Positions 35,081 to 47,200 of a DNA stretch of 64,000 bases are shown in pieces. The notes beneath the pieces are model-generated. The model saw only the letters and a list, made by a program, of their open reading frames with translations. It did no database searches and was not told where the DNA came from. The stretch comes from Toxotes chatareus (lineage: Eukaryota; Chordata; Actinopteri; Toxotidae): positions 1,612,001-1,676,000 of the forward strand of contig CM028898.1 in the NCBI GenBank assembly GCA_016801885.1, in the 5' to 3' direction. How positions within the stretch are numbered: position 1 is the stretch's first letter; each line of letters starts with the position of its first letter. The position numbers were made by a program, and so were the translations under genes.

Positions 35081-35640
35081 TTTTTTATCATTTGCTAAAG
35101 TTTAACATTTTGAAATGATTCTTAAGGAGTAAGTTGACATATCACTGAAAAATAAGGCGAGTTAATGAAAACAGCTGCATCAGAGCTGCAGATTTGCTGG
35201 AGTTTCAGTTGCTGTTTTTCTCCTCCTCTATTCATTGACTTTGGTGTATTTAGTTTATGTATGAATAGTTCATGTAAAAAGAAAGTTTATAATGAAAAGG
35301 TTTGGGGGCTTGTGCTTTTTTTTTTGTACATGTACGCATCAGTCATCCACACAAACCTGCGTCACCAATTCGCCTTTGCAACAGGAGGACTAATATGACC
35401 ACCTTTAATGGAAGGAGATCAGAAAAACACTTTTAGTGGAATAAAACACTTAAAGGTTAGAGTTTGAATTCTGACATTTCAGGAAAACTGATGCACATTA
35501 AGTCTAAATGCTTTTTTCCCCCTTTCTAATATGAAGATATTGCAAAGAAATCGTGAAGACAAATAAAGTTGATATTTGATGAAATCTTTTTCTGGTTATA
35601 GGTAAACCACTGCCATAGTTGAGTAAGTTCCCAGTGGGTG
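34196..35640. other. Non-coding with possible conserved element
   Basis: 34600-34745 is unique-looking and contains a 14-base perfect palindrome of homeodomain/POU type at 34633-34646. An A run followed by TA repeats lies at 35049-35088. No exon supported. Confidence 0.45.
34633..34646. promoter_or_regulatory. Palindromic ATTAGCATGCTAAT
   Basis: Perfect self-complementary 14-mer combining two TAAT homeodomain cores with an ATGCTAAT octamer-like half. Plausible dimeric POU/homeodomain site, but some fish repeats carry similar GTTAGCATGCTAAC units. Confidence 0.3.
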
Positions 35641-35865
35641 TTAAAGTGCTGAAGTTTTCTATTTCTTTCTCTGTTTGTAGTACTTCCTGTTTTATTTTGG
35701 TGTCTCTAACTCTCTCTCTGGTTTCAGATCCCACTTCCTGCCCTCGTGCGTCCTGATGTGTTTCACTTGTGTCTTGTTGTCTCTCCTCTCCTCTCCTCTC
35801 TGAGCGTATTCAGTCTCTGTTCTCCCTCTGTACCAGTCTGTCTTGGTTAGCTGGCTGTGGTAACA
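35641..35865 (+). mobile_element. LTR-like fragment, plus orientation
   Basis: TACTTCCTGTTTTATTTTGG, then CACTTCCTGCCC, GTGTTTCACTTGTGTCTTG and a pyrimidine-rich tract (35778-35802) ahead of CGTATTCAGTCTCTG. The order resembles the U3/promoter part of fish LTRs related to those at 33.1 and 39.2 kb. Ends not defined. Confidence 0.4.
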
Positions 35866-37361
35866 ATGTTCATGTATCAGTAAAAGCAAAATGGCACAAA
35901 GTGCAATGGAAACAGACTTAGAGGATAAATCATGATGTTCAGGTCCAGGTTTATCATGATTTCAACACAGATGTATGACAAACACACATGGAAAAGAAAT
36001 GTTACTCCTTATGAATCTCAGTGCAACACAGAACATATGTTATGGTCGAGGGCAAAATAATAAAAAGGCGCAAAAACAAAACAACTGTCAATGTAAAATT
36101 AACACATACAAACATCACACAGTGTTTGATGATCGCTGATACCAGCCCTTGCAGGGCGACTGCTACAATAACAACAACAGTGAACCCACCTGGCAGGTAG
36201 TACCAGCTCTTCATAACCACAGAGTCCGTGTACTATCCCTACACTACACACTACTGCCACATTTCCATCATGTTTTCTATATGGTTTTCATCCATCTGAG
36301 GTTTGACCCAAGCTCTTTTAATTCTGTCATCTTGTTGTGCCCACTTGCAATGGTTTAATGGCGCCCCACTGAAGAATTAACAACACCAGCTGTTTATCTC
36401 CATGAACCAGGTCCTCACAGCAGAAGTGGAAGGAAACACTCTTTTTTTTCTTTTTCTTTTTTGGAAACATATGACCACTGACTGGAGATGGAGCTGAGGA
36501 AGGTTGAAAACTGTGGACTTTGTAAATAAATTAATCTCTGAATGAATGAATTTCAACAGCCTGTAGGATTTAAGTGTTAAGTGTTTTAATTTAATCTCAA
36601 ATCCCAGACATTGTTGCATAGACTGAGCCCACACCAACTGACTCCTGGAGGAAAGAGAACTTCATCTACGATCTAAAAATCCCCTTATGACTCAAAGTAC
36701 TTCCTGGTAGAGTGGAGTAGAAACCAATTTGACAGAAGATGTTATGTCTGCTGATGTGTCAGCGAGTTCGCACCAAATGACAGGCCGGAGCGACTTGATT
36801 GTCTCGGATCAATAAAGATCCCAATCTCCAGCTCAACATGCTGATGACAAGAGTGATAAGTATCACCTTTAAAGTTAACCTACCGTCTTCACAGGCCCAC
36901 AGGCTGTTCGCTTTGAATTAACCCTCCAGTTGAAGAAATAGACACTGCGGCCTTAAAGGATTGATCTTAGTGTTTTTCCCTCACAATGACACTCCTGAAA
37001 TGAAACAAATGTTTTCCTTCCTTTACTTCCCCTACGCCTCTGCGCAGTTTGGAGAGTAATCGCTCCCGTGAAATAAAAACAAAAGCAAACACATCTATTT
37101 CCTGTGGCTGTCACTGTGGAGACACCTGTCGGCTTTGCTGACAGCCAGATGATTAGACTACTTCAGTGCTGCTCATTTTCAAAACAGCACCTTCCCACTT
37201 TGGAAAATATCCTTGAGCACACAAGCGGAGCTAACAGCTAAGCATGAGGACTTCTGGCAGCCGGGAGCAGTGTTTCTGTGTTGTCTGACTGATGGGTTTA
37301 CTCTAACTCTGCTACATGTATCTCCATACACATAAACATCAATTACAGACTATCGCTTCAA
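35866..37361. other. Non-coding, no gene seen
   Basis: 36880-37240 is repeat-free and unique-looking. No coding support. Confidence 0.5.
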
Positions 37362-37562
37362 CTTAAAGAATAGTTCAAATTCCAGAGAAATCCTCTACAT
37401 TTTGTGTGTGTGTTCAGTACAGAACTGGAGTCCGAATGTAGTCTAACATGGTATAAAGAGAGGAAGCAGTTGGAAAGAGTTAGCTTGGCTCTGTCCAAAG
37501 TTAATAAATACAGCTACCAGTTACACCTCTGTAGTTCAGTCTGTACACAAACCGATATGGAA
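37362..37562 (+). repeat. Dispersed fish repeat, family R1, plus copy
   Basis: Reads CTTAAAGAATAGTTCAAATT, then TCTAACATGGTATAAAGA, TTAGCTTGGCTCTGTCCAAA and the distal block. Opposite in orientation to the copy at 38078. Confidence 0.65.
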
Positions 37563-37650
37563 ATTGTAATTGTTACATGCCACAACTGTACTGCAGGTAT
37601 CTCTGACTCCAGAGCTGCAGGATCCAGATCTGCCACTACTACTCAACACT

Positions 37651-37708
37651 CATAATAATAATAATATTAATATTAATATTAATTATTATCATTATTATCA
37701 TTATTTAT
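37651..37708. repeat. TAA/TTA low-complexity repeat
   Basis: Alternating TAA, ATT and ATC units. Confidence 0.9.
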
Positions 37709-37739
37709 TGGGGCTATCATTGCAGCTGCAATTGTTAAT

Positions 37740-38042
37740 AGCATTGTTACACATATACACCAAGCCTGTCAGTGCTTGAATACAACTGTATATAAAGCTG
37801 CTCCTGGTCTCTCTCTCTCTCTCTCCCCCTCTTCTCCTCTCTCTCCCCCCATTTCTCTCCTCTCAGCCCAACATGGTGGAAGTAGACGGCTGCTCACCCT
37901 GTGTGTAATTCTGTTGGATCTTTCCACCAGTTTAAAGTGGTTTTTCCTCTCTGATACTGAAAGGTCTTGACCTTACTCTGTAAAGTGCCTCTAGATGACG
38001 TATGTAATAATTTAGCTCTATATAAATAAAATTGAGCTGAAT
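37740..38042 (+). mobile_element. LINE (L2-like) 3' end
   Basis: CT-rich tract (37808-37860), then CAGCCCAACATGG, GGCTGCTCACCCTGTGTGTA, CACCAGTTTAAAGTGGTTTT and TGTAAAGTGCC, ending in TATATAAATAAAATTGAGC. This is the widely repeated 3' untranslated end of an L2-clade-like fish LINE with its short tandem tail. 5'-truncated; no coding part. Confidence 0.75.
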
Positions 38043-38077
38043 TTTATGATGCACTGTTACACAATTCCACGTGTCAC

Positions 38078-38236
38078 TCCAGTCTTAATGTAAAGCTATG
38101 CTTACTATGTCCCGACTCCAGCTCTGTACTTAAACGTCAGACATGAGATAGATATTGATTTTTCTCCCCTTGCTCTCAGAAACAAAGGGAACTGGATTTT
38201 TTTTTTTCAAATAAAATACTGAAGTACTCCTTAAAG
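38078..38236 (-). repeat. Dispersed fish repeat, family R1, minus copy
   Basis: On the minus strand starts TTAAGGAGTACTTCAGTATT and ends with the TAAGCATAGCTTTACATTAAG block. Together with 37362-37562 it forms an inverted pair around the LINE tail. Confidence 0.6.
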
Positions 38237-39170
38237 AACAGCTCAGAGTTGAGATGAGCAATGTGTGACACCCTGTCACACATCTCTAGCTGGAAAAATA
38301 GGGAGGAGATAAAAGAAAAAGACTGAAGGGTTCACCAATACTGACTGACGCTGTTAAACATCACTCACCGCTAGTTTTTATTTGCTACCCTAACAAAATA
38401 TTATGGGGGTGACAATTTTTGGCAGCAGCTTTCAAAATACAGTTTGCGACCATCAAAAAAACTTGAGGAAAAACACTGAGGCTGAAATTTCTCTCGGGTC
38501 ACAGAATCTGATGGATCACAGAATATGTTGTAACACATGACTTAACACTCGAACTGCTGCTTCGGAAATGGCCACAGATTTGAGTCGAGACCTTTGTGTC
38601 GCAGCGTCAGCAGCAACTGAGCAGCAGTTTTTGTTAAAGCTCATGATATTCTGTCCACTCTTTGAGGCCAAAGCTGAACTAAGCACTAAATTCACTACAG
38701 TCACTTTATTACTCTATCAAAGGTCACCAGCACCTCTACAACTAGTATCCTCATAGTTAGCAGTTTTAATCAGTGTTATGGTGTTAACTTAATTAGACTG
38801 TTCTCTCATTTAACATCCTCTTCACCACATCAACTGGCCTGTTCTGTCACTGTCCATCCATTCTGCAGAATCCTCGCTAAGCTAACGTAAAGTAGCACTT
38901 TAAACAAGTCCAACCCAGAACCACAATATTCTTGATGGCCATCAGATGCATCATGACTGAAATGACTGAAATACCGGTAAAGATGGCGCTACGACTTGTA
39001 AGACAGAGACAGTGAAGGCTTTTCTGCTATTTTTGATTAAGGTAACTTGTCAAGAAGCCTGTTCAGCCTAAAACAGGGTGTTAAATTTCTCTGTAAACAA
39101 GCAATATTTTTTTTTGCAGGTGGCAATAACAGGATTATGGCAACCGCTAATAAGAAGTGTATCATATTTA
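38237..39170. other. Non-coding, no gene seen
   Basis: Nothing recognisable. Confidence 0.55.
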
Positions 39171-39175
39171 ACTTT
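39171..39175. repeat. Target-site duplication of solo LTR 2 (left)
   Basis: ACTTT, repeated exactly at 39784-39788. Confidence 0.85.
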
Positions 39176-39783
39176 TGTCAGGGCTAGGGCAAGGACTTGG
39201 ACCCAAATGCACGACCCCACAGACGTAATCAAAAATAATAGTGTTTATTCTAACAAAGTGGCAAAACAAGGATCACCCATAAAGGGGAAAAAGGCACAAA
39301 AACAAAAACACAAGATGCAAACGCAAAATCACTCTTAGCGAGGAGAAACACGGACCAAGGAGCTAAAACCAAACAAGAAACAAAGTAACAAATAAATACA
39401 CAACCTGACTGGGGATACGATGACGAGGGGCAAGATGAGAAACAAAAGCGAAAGACATGAGCCAAGGCAAGAGACAGAACGTGTGACAACGGCACGAGAC
39501 AAAAACGAACTGACAAGGACACAGGGAAGCGACGGGACTTAAATACACAAGGCAATGGGCAACAGGTGAAACCAATTAGGGCGGGGCAGACAATCACAAA
39601 GGCGGGAAACAAGACAAAGACAGGAAGTAGAACAAGACAAGATACACAAGGGCAGTGATTTCAAAATAAAACAGGAACTATAAACAAAACTTAACAAACT
39701 AAACAAGAGTTCAAAAGTCCACAAATGAGTTCAGAACATAAAAGGATTCCAAAAAACAGCCCCCTTAGGGGCTAGTCATGACA
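39176..39783 (-). mobile_element. Solo LTR, copy 2
   Basis: A 608-bp copy of the same LTR as 33132-33734, in the same orientation, starting TGTCAGGGCT and ending AGTCATGACA, with its own 5-bp duplication ACTTT. The minus-strand promoter-like boxes are conserved (GC/CCAAT box at about 39571-39587; TATTTAAG at about 39538-39545). A polyadenylation signal AATAAA is intact at 39244-39249. ORFs of 60-120 codons on the minus strand are not coding for anything known. Confidence 0.85.
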
Positions 39784-39788
39784 ACTTT
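39784..39788. repeat. Target-site duplication of solo LTR 2 (right)
   Basis: ACTTT, identical to 39171-39175. Confidence 0.85.
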
Positions 39789-42700
39789 AGCATTCTTTAC
39801 TGTACTTTAGTACCTTAGTATGCACTTGTAAAACAAGTAGAGGAGAATCAGTCAGCAAACTGTCTCAGTGATGTCCATAATAGGGCAAAATCTATGTAAA
39901 AGGATCCTTTCGCTAACAGTCTCTATAAGTTAGTCACACCAGACCAAGAAAGACTGTAACTGCAAAACCCCCTAAAGGTAACTGATTAAGGAAGAGTGTG
40001 GCCTGTGAATTTAATGTTGCATTTGTAACTGTTGTGTTACTTTGTCTTTCAAAAAAGACAGTCACACCTTTAACCATCAAGTGTTTAGATCAGAGCAGAA
40101 AAAGAGCGATTTATATGCTACGCTCTTCCTCCTCTTCCCTGATGTAAATGGCCAGACATGCATGACCATAATTTTCCACAGAAAAAATAAAGCAACTTTT
40201 TAACTGGTGTTTATGAAGGACAATAATCATTCTTGAACATGTTAAAATCACAAATTTTACTATCATGTGAACATGATAGCATAATATAAGGCCTGTGCGT
40301 ATTTAAGAATAAATTTTCTCCTTCTCTTTTCTCAGCTGCAAATTCGTTGCTCCACTCATTTCACACTGGGGTCGGCAGGTTTCATGAAAAGCACTGACAG
40401 TTCTGTCGGTGTTAGTGAGGTGAGGTCATACAGTACAGGCTGAAGCGCTGCATAGCCAAATAAATTAATTTCATAACCTGCAACTTTGTTAACTGACGTT
40501 TCTTTCTTTTGTTTTTTTTCCATTTTCTAAACGGTGCACCTGCTGACTTTCACCCCCTGCACCAGCCTCTTCTCTGAGGCTGCAACTGACATTCTTCATA
40601 AGCCTCATTAAAGTTTCACCCAAGTCAAATAAAATCCCTTGATTTTCTTTTTTGTGGACGTGGTTCATTAACAATATCTTAAAATGTTTCTTCACACAGG
40701 TGTGACTGGGGGTCGAGTATGAATCCTGCTGATTTTCTCACTCTCGCTGACAGTAGCAAGACTGCTATAAAAAAAAAAAAAAACTATCATACTTGCCAAT
40801 CGAGCACATTTTCTTTTCCGGCCTTCTGTGAGGCAGATGGTGAGTGACTTTAAATCAGTATCATGAGATGATGATGAGGTAGGAGAAGCAGAAGGAGGAC
40901 TGAAATAGACCACTGAGGTTTGACAAATGAAACCATTTTCATACTGTTTGGGGAAAAAGTCAAACAATAGTGACGGTTAGTAGCTAAAACAAATAAAACT
41001 TTATAGGGCGAGAGAAGTAGGACAAAGCAGAGGGATGAACCAGAAGGAAAGCTCAAAAGAAAAGGATGGAGAGATTGAATGAATTGAGCATAGAAGGAAA
41101 AGAAAGGGGGAAGCGGTGGCATAGCATGGCAGGAGGAGACAGGACGAATTAGGTGCAGAGACAGAATAATAAGAGGTCACATCTCAAACCTGTTCACCCA
41201 CAAGACATGTGGCACATGGCCGTGTCAAACTGCCTCAGCTTCTCACATTAATTGCCACTGCCACTGTACAGCTGCTAAGCAAGTGCAACAGGAAAGTTCC
41301 TGAAGTGGATAAAAAAACCAACGAGATCTGATTCAAGGGAAACATTTATAAGAGGGGATTCTGATCCTGGTGTTACAGTCAGTTCATTGTCAGGCTAAGT
41401 ATTTCCTCACTTCCCTTTAGGTGTATCAAGCTGCATTATGCAGATATTTTTGGTTTTGTTAGCTTAGGTTTTGAGAGTTTTTGGTTCTTTATCAGGCTTT
41501 TTTTTTTTTTTTTTTTTTTTTTTTGATTAATGACCACTGGGAGCATGAGGGATGATGCTCATCCTGCTTCTCACAGCAAATCCACTGAAAGGTTTTCACA
41601 TCAGTTTCATCAATTAATGTTTTTTGCTTCCAAATTCTGCCGCCACTGTCATAAAGTCTGACACAAGCACTGAGTGACAGGATGTTAAGTTTAAATCCTG
41701 TTTGCTCACATGCTGGATATAAAGCGTTTTACTGGATATTCATTTTCTCTTCCATTCAGCTGGCAAAACAGAACAAACACTGAAAATAAATATAAAAAAG
41801 TGCTGCTGCATTGGTTTTTTCGTTAACCTCCTCTGACCTGCTCCCAGCATTTAGACTGATCTGAGAAGCATCTCAACACAATTTGGCTCTTTCACAGTGT
41901 TTTCTGGTTCATTTAACTGGTTTTTATTTTATTTGGGCATAAGAGATAAAAACAGAGATCATAAATTGGTTTCAGTAATTTTAGGAGGAGATGCAAGAAG
42001 CACATTTCTCCCTCTCTGTATTTATCCTCGTGCTGCTGCAGTCGTTATGTTAGAGTCACGTGCAGTCAAGTGCAGTTTGTTCAGCTGGTATCATTGGAAT
42101 TGTCACAATCTGTAATATTCATATACTGTGGAAAGACTGTTTGAGAACATAAGCTTTATATTTAATTGCAGCCTTCACAAGGGCTGATTTATTTAATAAA
42201 ATGTGTGTATGTAATGTAAAAACAATGCAGAAAAACAAATAATTTAACCATCAGTCCTTCACTTTAGAGGATTTCTTATTAAAATAACTCTTTATTATTT
42301 ACTTATCATGCTCATGAAACTAAAATGACGTGTGTGTGTGTGTGTGTGTTTAATAGTTAATACAGGACCGACTCACAGTTTGTGTAGAAAGAAGTGGGGG
42401 TTAGTTGTGTTTGGCCACACAGGGTGGCGTCTGTGGCCCAATCGTGCTTCTACCTTTTCCCTCTTTATTTTGTTAGATGCCTGAGTGGGCACACCTGCAG
42501 GTCTGCCAAGCTCCACTGCTGAGAACTGTTTTAGTTCAGCTGCCCAGTGTGTGTGTGTGTGTGTACACAGCATATGTAAGGTATGTGTGCAGTGTGTTCA
42601 CTGTCAATCGTGTTTTCAGCGGCACAGTAATTTGGCTCAGGAGACATTTGTACTTTTGGTACTTTTAGCAGCAGCATCCCTGCCTCCTTCTCTGTCAGTT

Positions 42701-44299
42701 CTCCTCCCTCTCCTGGCCTCCCTACACATCAGCACTCGTGAGTCAAAGGGGGAGCATCAGAAAGCCTGACAGCTGACAAATAGACTTTGACATCAATTTG
42801 GAGCATTGTTGACGGTGGCTTTTCACAGAGACACGTTTCTGTTTGTCAGAGCAGGCTCTGACATCAGTCCAGCCAATTTGCAGCAGCAGCGGTGGATTCA
42901 GACTCACTGATCTTTTGGGGCATATGAAGAGAAAGTTAAAATGAAAGCAGCATCCTCAGTAATAACTTTATTTAATTAGCACTTAGCCAAAAAGAAGATG
43001 GGGAAAGTTTGATCAGGTTGGAGCTATTAGAGATTCATCATAGTTGGCCGAGCATGAAATAATTGCATGGTGCGAGAATGGATGTGTGTGTTTGTGTGTG
43101 TGTGCACAGCCTGGATCAGTAGCAAACACAGCCTCGCCGTTGACCTTCAGGGTAATCTATGCCCAACTAAAAAAATGGTTGGCAAGCACAAATAACATGG
43201 CAACCATTTTATTTTTAACGAGGTAAGTAACCACCCCCCCCCAAACACACACACACCCCAAGAGAACATATCCGATCCGGCACCAGATGGCATTGAAGGC
43301 TGGTAGACCAAAATAGTAATTAAGCATTCCTCTGTGTTCCTCAAAGTCTCAACACCTCTCTGATCTTCTCAGGGATGTCACAGCATGTGTGTTGCCAGGT
43401 GGTCTTGTGAGGCCCTAAACATTTTATTTAAAGTCTAAAAAACAGTAACAACTGCAAATGTAAATGTAAAATAAAAGCTCAGAGGGAAGAGTGTCATTAC
43501 CTAACTTTTCAAACACATCAAATGATGCAATGATTTGATATTTCCTGGGATGCTAACTGTTTACCCTCCCCTGGTCAGAACACCTAAACAAACACACACT
43601 AACCTTTGGAGTGCAAATTATTCTTAGCAATACATAAACTTAAAAATGCATACAATGTGCATTAAAATAGGAAACTATTAGGAAAAACATACAAGAATCC
43701 TTGGAAGGTCTATTAGGACAACTAACCGAGGAGAACGCCCTAATCACCGTGACCCAAGAAGAACCAAAAACCTACCAAAACAAGCTAACACACAGCACAA
43801 CAGTCTGTGGAAGATTCCAACTTCACCGACAGAAATCCTCTCAAATATAAATGGAAATGTTTTGAATTTTGAATTTTTGTCTGTTGGAGCCAGAGATTTT
43901 TCAGGAGCCAGCCCCTAGCAGCCATGAGTGGTATTACACTTTAAGGCACTAAAGCACTGACTTTCACTTTTCAGACCCAGAGTTTATGCTTTATCTACAG
44001 TCTGTGAAAGAAACATAAGTGCTGCTGGGTTTATGTTCACTGGCAAAGATTTTTCCAGCCCAGAGCTGATTTTGGTTCGCCCCTGTTTCTGACCTCAGCT
44101 CTCCATAGTTTACTTTGTGATTCAGTCACGTAGTGTTCTGAGACTGTCCTCCCAAGAAGAACAACATTATCGCTGTCTTTTCAGCAAGTGCCCAAAACAA
44201 TATCTATTTACCTCACAATGCTGTCACTTTATAAAGCAGATTCATTTATCAATGGTGATTTGTAACATCCTGCTGAGAGATCAGAAACACTTCGTTGTG
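39789..44299. other. Non-coding with simple repeats, no gene seen
   Basis: A runs (about 40769-40783), a 27-base T run (41498-41524) and GT repeats (42330-42350, 42548-42563, 43083-43103). A C run and CA repeat lie at 43233-43257. No exon or element could be supported. Confidence 0.5.
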
Positions 44300-47200
44300 T
44301 TGTTGCAGACATGTTTGGTCATTTGATTTGGAAGACAGTTATTTATTTATTTGTTTGTTTGTTTGTTTATTTTTTAACCTGCTGTTCAGCATCTAAGCTC
44401 ATACATCTTCAAAGATATATCTGTGATCTCACATATATCTGCTGTCCGCCCAGAATATTACATTTTTTTGCCAGGGGCAAAACTAAAGTTTAAATCCAAC
44501 TTTTCCACAGACTGTGTCACCCAGCTCTGCTCTCTTGTCTCCGCTGTGCTACTCACAGCGGGCCGAGGCAGAGGCCGCCACAAGTCTGCGGAAATACAGG
44601 ACTTTAACTGGTTTGGTTTCACCCCCAGGCAAACATGCTGTTACTTCATTTAGACAGTGGACACCTGTGAGATCCCAAAAATACCCTTTGGAGACACAAA
44701 TTGCTGCCAAATGACAGGTAAAATATTCAATTTTATTTGATTTTTTTTCTCTCTGTTTTGAGTAGATCAAACTATATGACTGAAAAATAAAAATGAACCC
44801 ACAATCTTTCCCTTTAACCACAACTAGCTGCTTAACCATGATTGATTGTGATGGATGGATAATGTAGGAAAACAACTGAAATACTGCAGGTGAACAACAG
44901 AAACAGGTCCCAGCATCAGTAGGGGCTAAAAGAAGACAGCAGGATGTACTGTATGAATGCACCTGCAACAGGTGTGTTTGAACATGGGTGCCAGCCTTCC
45001 ATGAAATAGTAATGTCCACTTTTCTTTGTTAAGAACGCTGGTCCTGCATTTCAAACTCTTGTCCCTCATGTCCCTACACATCCTTGTGTCTCACACACCA
45101 CTGAGATCCAACACCAGAATGACCATGAACTCACAATACACTGCTACACTATTCAGTTTGTAACTGTTCAGTAAATGCACTCGTGCTGTGGAGTGGGGAC
45201 ACAGTATATCCTCACCATGTGACAGCTGAGGCGGATGCCTCTTACCGTATTCACGTACACAAACACCCCTTTTCCCTAATACCAGCCACATTAGCATTGA
45301 TTCCATGTGTTTTCAGGTCGTGTTTATCAGGAAAGCTGGCACCAGACCCACTTTCCCTGCCTCATATGTCGAACCTATTTCCAGCAAGACCCATTTAAGA
45401 GAGAGACTGGAGTCCCCAGAGGGGATGCTAACACTTCTGCTGACACTGTGATACCATGTGACTTCGGGCTCTGGTGCTGAAGCTGCTATGCTCTGTCTTG
45501 GCACCACACGCTATTTATACACCTTTCATCTCTAATGAAAAAAGAGACAGTGTGGAAAATGGATATTCTCCCAGTTGCATGAGGAATTCTCAGATGTCAA
45601 GGTGGCCTGTTACTGGAAGTCATGTGGATAATGATGGTATAGAATCAAAAAGTGAAGCGTGATCACCCGATTTTCCAAGAAGCTGCTTGAAACATGGAAT
45701 TGCTGAATTAGTTGTGATTTAGGTGCAAAGAGTAGGTTACAAACAGACTGTTAAAAGACTGTTTATTGAACCTCACAGTGTATGAAATGTTACCCGGACC
45801 CATTCCTGCTAACCAGGCACACCACCATCGATACCTACACAAATTCACACATGATAAAATGGCTGCACCAGGGTGTTCATGAGTTAAAATCGTGGATAAA
45901 GCTGTGTAAGGATTTTTCCGGAACATTTAAAGAGCTATGAGTTCTCATGGGTTCCATGGGTTCTTAAATGCCCTCATCTGGTTTGGGAATGTAATGGCTG
46001 CTACTCTGACTCCAGCAAGTGGGCAAAGAAAATGGACTTTTATGATTTTAAAATCTGATCTGTACATGTGACTTTGTGGATAAGTGAAATCCTCATTTGT
46101 GACCCAAGTATTATCTGAATTCAGAGTCGGTTCTGCGATTTTATTGTCTTTTTTAGCTTTAAATTAACACACACATAAGATTTGGAATATGTTGTTAAAT
46201 TTTCAAAAATAATACATACATGAATATTTTTTCAGATGCTGGCGATATAAGGACCAGCTTGGTGTCATATCTATGCGGTATACGGCACACAGTGAAGATA
46301 TTTTCTTTACAAGAGTGTACTAGGAAGTTTAGATACTATAATTGTTAAACTGAAATCTCTGAACACTTCACAACCTTGAAATTGATTTAGTCTAATTCAT
46401 TTAGTCTAATTGATCCGTATCAGCAGTGATTAATGTGTTCGACTGGTGAGGAAAAAACAAAAATGCAAACACATTTACTAAATGGAGTTTTTAGAGAACT
46501 GCATCGTGACTTTTGCTGCAGAGCAACAAAGTCTTTTACAGTTTGATAAACCCTTTGGCAAAGCTGCGTGTTATGTCTTGTGCTGTGTAAATCCACACTT
46601 TTCTTCTTCTCTTTCCACTCAGCCTGTTTCTCTGTCAGAGACTGGTGAGCTTGGGAAGTTAATAAACTATTGAGAAGGCTGAGATGGACAGAGGGGATGG
46701 ACAGAGGCCCGTCTTTCTTCGTTCTTTAATTTATTTTGGTATTTTCTTGGTGCTGTAGACATATTGCCTTGCTTGATTGCATTGTCACAACCCCCGAGGG
46801 GAGTTGTTAACTCTTCACAGAGAGAATGAGCTCCCCAGGCCTTTGTGGGGGGGAGGTAGAGGGAGGGGTGGGTGTGCAATAAGGAATGCTGAGGGAGGCA
46901 CAAACGTTCAAGGACTGAAAACACAGAGGAAATGAAACGGAGGCACTGAATGTGTGTGTGACCATGAAAATTCAAGTGTGCATTTATATCAGGAGAAAGA
47001 GAGAAGACAAAAAGTGTTCCTTTTTATATTTTTCTTACAATGAATATGTGTGTCTGAGAGTGTAAGACAAGATTTTAACTCCAATCAGCCTCCCCTGACT
47101 AATTTTAGATATTTAGATATTATAGATGTGGCTAAAAGATTAACAAATTGGCGGATGGATGATCAGATTCAGAACAGACCAGGATTTCTGACACGCCCGT

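Noticed and set aside
33132..39783. One full-length LTR retrotransposon spanning both LTRs
   Set aside because: Outer target duplications do not match, each LTR has its own, and no gag/pol-like frames occur between them.
44549..45019. 156-codon minus-strand frame
   Set aside because: No domain or family pattern; one frame of this length is expected by chance in 64 kb.
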